Assembly: GCA_903885855.1 (NCBI GenBank)
Contig: CAISKG010000326.1
Span: 1 to 8,795 of the forward strand
DNA: 8,795 nt
Direction: 5' to 3'
DNA from: an uncultured Planctomycetaceae bacterium
GTDB lineage: Bacteria > Planctomycetota > Planctomycetia > Pirellulales > UBA1268
This document shows positions 6,392 to 8,795 of the stretch, one piece after another. Each line of letters starts with the position of its first letter. Within the stretch, counting starts at the first letter, position 1. The notes under the pieces were generated by a model, which saw nothing but the letters and a program-made list of their open reading frames with translations, ran no database searches and was not told the origin of the DNA. The position numbers and the translations under genes were made by a program.

Positions 6392-7966
6392 GTGGCGGAA
6401 TCTCCGTCCGATTTCGACGCCTGTCGCGAGTGGCTCGGCATCGACCGTGCCGACCTGGAGGATCCGCTGCGGATCCTCGGGCTCGCTCCCGGCGACACCG
6501 ATCCGCTGCGGGTGCTGCGCGCCGCGGAACTGCGGCTGACGCACCTCAAGGGCCTGGCGGCCGGGCCGCACCACGCCGCCCGCGAGGCGCTCATCCTGCG
6601 CGTCGAGCAGGCCCGTGAGACCGTGCTCTCGAGGCTGGCCTCGGGCCCTCCCCGAGCGGCGGCTCCCTTCGCCATGCCTCCGCCGCCGCGCGGACCGGCG
6701 CCCCGCGCCGTGGAGCCGGAGGCCCGGCTCGTCGGGCCCGGGCCAGCGGTCGAGCCCGCCCCGGCACCGGCGGCCGAGCCCGCGGCGCCGCTGGTGCGCG
6801 TCCGTCCGACGCGGCCGGTGCGCCGGCGCGGGACGGCGGGCTTGTGGCTGTCGGCGGTCACCATGCTCGCGAGCGTGGCCGTCTTCATGGCGTTCATCTG
6901 GTGGCAGACCGAGCGCGCCACGGGGCGCCGCGCGCCGCGCGGCGGCGAGACGGTCGCCGAGCGGGATCGCGATGCCGAGGCGGGCGCGGAGCCGCGGCGG
7001 GCGGCCATGCCCGAGCGGCCGCGGCGCGAATCCTCCCGCCAGCCGCTCCCCGAGGACGCGGCGATCTCGACGAGCCCTCCGCCGCCGCCCCGCTCGCGCA
7101 CGCCCCCGCCCGACCGGCTCGCCTCCGCGGCACCGCGGCGCGCCGATCGCGCGCGGATGGCCGACGCCGGCGACGAGGACCCGACGATGGGCACGGCACC
7201 GGCCGGAGAGCCGGCGCCGGAGATGCCGGCCGAGGACGAGCCGATGGCCGAGGACGAGCCGATGGCCGACGACGAGCCCATGGCCGACGAGCCGGCGCCG
7301 GAGATGCCGGCCGACGACGCACCGATGGCCGGCGACTCGGCCGACGACGAGCCCGCGGCCGACGGGCCGCCCGCCGAGGACCCGGGCGACGCCGATGCCG
7401 CCAGCGCCGTCGACGGCGCCGTGTCCGAGGCGCTGGCCGCGATCCGCACGGCGGATTTCGACGGCGCCGAGGCCACGCTCGCCGCGGCGCTCGCGGCCGC
7501 CGAAGTGATCCCCGCCAAGCGGCGCGTCAGCGACTGGCAGACGCTCGCCCATTACGCCCGCGAATTCGACGGTTTCCGCACGCAGGCGCTCGACGCGGTG
7601 CGCGCCGGGCAGGAATACGACGTCAACGGCAAGAAACTGGCCATCGTCGAGGTCGACGCCAAGAAATTGGTCTACCGCTATCAGGGGCGCAACCGCACCA
7701 GCGAGCGTGGCAAGATCCCGGCCGGCATCGTGCTGGCGATCGTCACCGAGTGGTTCGACGACCGCCCGGCCAACAACCTCTTCCTCGGCGCCTGGCACGC
7801 CACCAAACCGGAGCCCGACCTGCAGCGTGCGCGCGGCCATTTCGAGGCCGCCGAGGCGGGGGGCATCAACGCCGAACCGCTCCTGCGCCTCCTCGACGAC
7901 CCGCTGCTCGCCGCCGACTCCGCCGCCGACTCCGCCGCCGAGGGCGACGGGGGCGACGGCGGCTGA
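6392..7966 (+). CDS. Planctomycete single-pass membrane protein with J-like N-terminal module, unknown function
   Basis: A protein of 524 residues in five parts. Residues 8-82 (CREWLGI ... PLRILGLAPGDTDPLRVLRAAE ... LILRVEQARETVL) resemble the short helical J-like module at the N-terminus of many planctomycete proteins; this match is from memory. Residues 86-148 are a proline/alanine-rich cytoplasmic linker ending in basic RPVRRRG. One membrane helix follows (about 149-171, LWLSAVTMLASVAVFMAFIWW). Residues 172-340 are a low-complexity stretch, basic at first and then acidic, with DEPMA repeats. Residues 341-508 form a folded C-terminal domain: helices with an ADFDGAEATLAAAL pattern like a tetratricopeptide-type helical hairpin, then a small strand-rich piece (YDVNGKKLAIVEVDAKKLVYRYQGR) and more helices. 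Basic residues before the helix suggest the N-terminus is inside and the C-terminal domain outside the cytoplasm. The tail ends in AADSAADSAAE. GTG 6392 is set by GGAGG. No catalytic motif is seen; a scaffold or envelope role is possible. Confidence 0.8.
   Translation: MAESPSDFDACREWLGIDRADLEDPLRILGLAPGDTDPLRVLRAAELRLTHLKGLAAGPHHAAREALILRVEQARETVLSRLASGPPRAAAPFAMPPPPRGPAPRAVEPEARLVGPGPAVEPAPAPAAEPAAPLVRVRPTRPVRRRGTAGLWLSAVTMLASVAVFMAFIWWQTERATGRRAPRGGETVAERDRDAEAGAEPRRAAMPERPRRESSRQPLPEDAAISTSPPPPPRSRTPPPDRLASAAPRRADRARMADAGDEDPTMGTAPAGEPAPEMPAEDEPMAEDEPMADDEPMADEPAPEMPADDAPMAGDSADDEPAADGPPAEDPGDADAASAVDGAVSEALAAIRTADFDGAEATLAAALAAAEVIPAKRRVSDWQTLAHYAREFDGFRTQALDAVRAGQEYDVNGKKLAIVEVDAKKLVYRYQGRNRTSERGKIPAGIVLAIVTEWFDDRPANNLFLGAWHATKPEPDLQRARGHFEAAEAGGINAEPLLRLLDDPLLAADSAADSAAEGDGGDGG
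7208..7314 (+). repeat. In-frame direct repeats coding the acidic DEPMA linker
   Basis: A 26-base block occurs twice without change at 7208-7233 and 7289-7314, 81 bases apart, coding EPAPEMPA and its flank. Between them an 18-base unit, GAGGACGAGCCGATGGCC, is present at 7232-7249 and 7250-7267 exactly and at 7268-7285 with two changes. All periods are multiples of three, so gain or loss of units keeps the frame. The unit codes EDEPMA and lies in the acidic linker of the membrane protein. Confidence 0.85.
7910..7963 (+). repeat. Short tandem repeat and hairpin at the 3' end of the membrane-protein gene
   Basis: The 12-base unit GCCGCCGACTCC is present at 7910-7921 and 7922-7933, with a partial third copy at 7934-7941, coding the AADS tail. 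GCCGCCG at 7934-7940 can also pair with CGGCGGC at 7957-7963 just before the stop codon. A terminator role is possible, since the 25-base gap to the convergent gene holds no better candidate, but no T tract follows. Confidence 0.5.
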
Positions 7967-7991
7967 CACCGGGCGGCACCGACGGCGTGGG

Positions 7992-8795
7992 TCACCATGC
8001 CGCGGCGAGGATCGCCTCGAGCGCCGCGGGATCGAGGTCGCGGGGATTGCCGCGCAGGCTCGCGCCCCCCGAGTTGGCGGCGAGCCACGGCAGGCGCTCC
8101 CGATCGAGGCCGGTCTGCCCCAGGCGCACGGGCAGCCCGGCGGCGGCCGACACCCTGCCGCAGAGCCCCTCGATCCGGGCCACGAACGCCGCGGCGGCGG
8201 CCGCCGCCGCCGGAGGCGCCAGTGGGTCGACCGCCCGCTCGAGGCGTGCGAGATCCTCCACCGCGACCGCCGCGTTGGCGCGGAGCGCCACCGGCAGCAG
8301 CAGTCCGCAGGCGACGCCGTGGGGCGTGCCGCAGGCCACGCCGAGGGCCGCCGCCACCCCGTGCGCCATCCCCAGGCCGGAATTGGCCAGCGCCAGCCCC
8401 GAGAGCAGCGCGGCATGCGCCATCGCCCCGCGTGCCTCGCCGTCGGACGGATCGGCGACGAGGCGCTCGAGCGCCACCAGGGCCCGCGGCAGGCCGTCGA
8501 GGACCAGGGCCCTCGGCAGCGGCCGGCGCACCCGGCAGATGAACGACTCCACCAGCTGCGTGATGCAGTCGAGCCCGGCCGCGGCCGTCACCGCCACCGG
8601 GCAGCCGGCGCCGAGGTCGGGATCGACGATCGCCGCGCGCGGCACCATGAGCGGGCTGCGCAGGCTCTTCTTGAAGCCGCGCCGGGGACAGGAGATGACG
8701 GCGTTGCGCGTCGCCTCGGCGCCGGTCCCGGCGGTGGTGGGGAGTGCCACCAGCGGCAGCGGCGGGCGCTCGATGGCGATCCCGCGCCCCACCCC
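7992..8795 (-). CDS. Iron-containing (type III) alcohol dehydrogenase, C-terminal part (5' end outside window)
   Basis: About 267 residues of a family usually near 380 long. The frame is open to the right edge, so roughly the first 110 residues, including much of the NAD(P)-binding domain, are missing. The retained part starts at the hallmark PLPLVALPTTAGTGAEAT, followed by VDPDL and the metal-binding helices. Numbering from the GTG at 8792, the expected metal ligands are D75 (GLDCITQL), position 79, H144 (NSGLGMAHGVAAALG) and H158 (TPHGVACGLLLP). Position 79 is glutamine where the textbook enzyme has histidine. The ending (LRGNPRDLDPAALEAILAAAW) matches the 'NPR' tail of the family. Members reduce aldehydes or ketones with NAD(P)H and iron or zinc; the substrate cannot be told from this fragment. 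It runs convergently to the membrane-protein gene with 25 bases between the stop codons, so it is not part of the ovoA operon. Confidence 0.9.
   Translation of the reverse strand, partial: GVGRGIAIERPPLPLVALPTTAGTGAEATRNAVISCPRRGFKKSLRSPLMVPRAAIVDPDLGAGCPVAVTAAAGLDCITQLVESFICRVRRPLPRALVLDGLPRALVALERLVADPSDGEARGAMAHAALLSGLALANSGLGMAHGVAAALGVACGTPHGVACGLLLPVALRANAAVAVEDLARLERAVDPLAPPAAAAAAAAFVARIEGLCGRVSAAAGLPVRLGQTGLDRERLPWLAANSGGASLRGNPRDLDPAALEAILAAAW

Noticed and set aside
7967..7991. Bidirectional terminator between the convergent genes
   Set aside because: The 25-base gap shows no clean stem and no T or A tract.
6362..8416. Long minus-strand open frame across the membrane-protein gene and into the dehydrogenase
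   Set aside because: It is antisense to a well-supported gene, in a different frame from the true dehydrogenase, and made of Arg/Gly-rich low-complexity sequence.

Overview
The window is very GC-rich (above 70% by eye). It reads as a chromosomal piece of a planctomycete (Planctomycetota), probably from a high-GC lineage or a metagenome bin. Two genes support this. One is a long secreted-type protein with a pre-peptidase C-terminal (PPC) domain carrying planctomycete-style inserts. The other is a single-pass membrane protein that opens with the small 'WLGI...RILGL' J-like module common in planctomycete multidomain proteins. There are no RNA genes, CRISPR arrays, insertion sequences or obvious prophage genes. 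Coding density is high and no gap reaches 300 bases.

Layout, left to right. (1) Positions 3-1436, plus strand: the 3' part of a PPC-domain protein, cut by the left window edge. (2) Positions 1464-6218, plus strand: a tight four-gene operon in which each gene overlaps the next by four bases (GTGA, GTGA, ATGA). Its genes are a polar amino acid ABC permease, its ATPase, a divergent ADP-ribosylglycohydrolase-like protein, and OvoA. OvoA is the fused sulfoxide synthase/methyltransferase of ovothiol A biosynthesis. (3) Positions 6219-6391: a 173-base spacer with a weak hairpin, an extended -10 element and a good Shine-Dalgarno sequence. (4) Positions 6392-7966, plus strand: a planctomycete membrane protein of unknown function with an acidic repeat linker. 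(5) Positions 7992-8795, minus strand: the C-terminal two thirds of an iron-containing alcohol dehydrogenase, convergent with gene 4 and cut by the right window edge.

The most interesting unit is the operon. OvoA joins cysteine to histidine and also carries the N-methyltransferase step, so it supplies two of the three ovothiol steps. The PLP-dependent lyase OvoB is not in the window. An amino-acid-type importer without a visible binding protein and an ARH-like protein with altered metal-binding motifs are translationally coupled to it. I infer, but cannot prove, that the transporter supplies a precursor or moves the thiol product, and that the ARH-like protein acts on a related small molecule or regulates the pathway. 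Two gene starts are preceded by the same TGnTAnnnT extended -10 pattern. At the operon head it is placed so that the mRNA would begin at the start codon.
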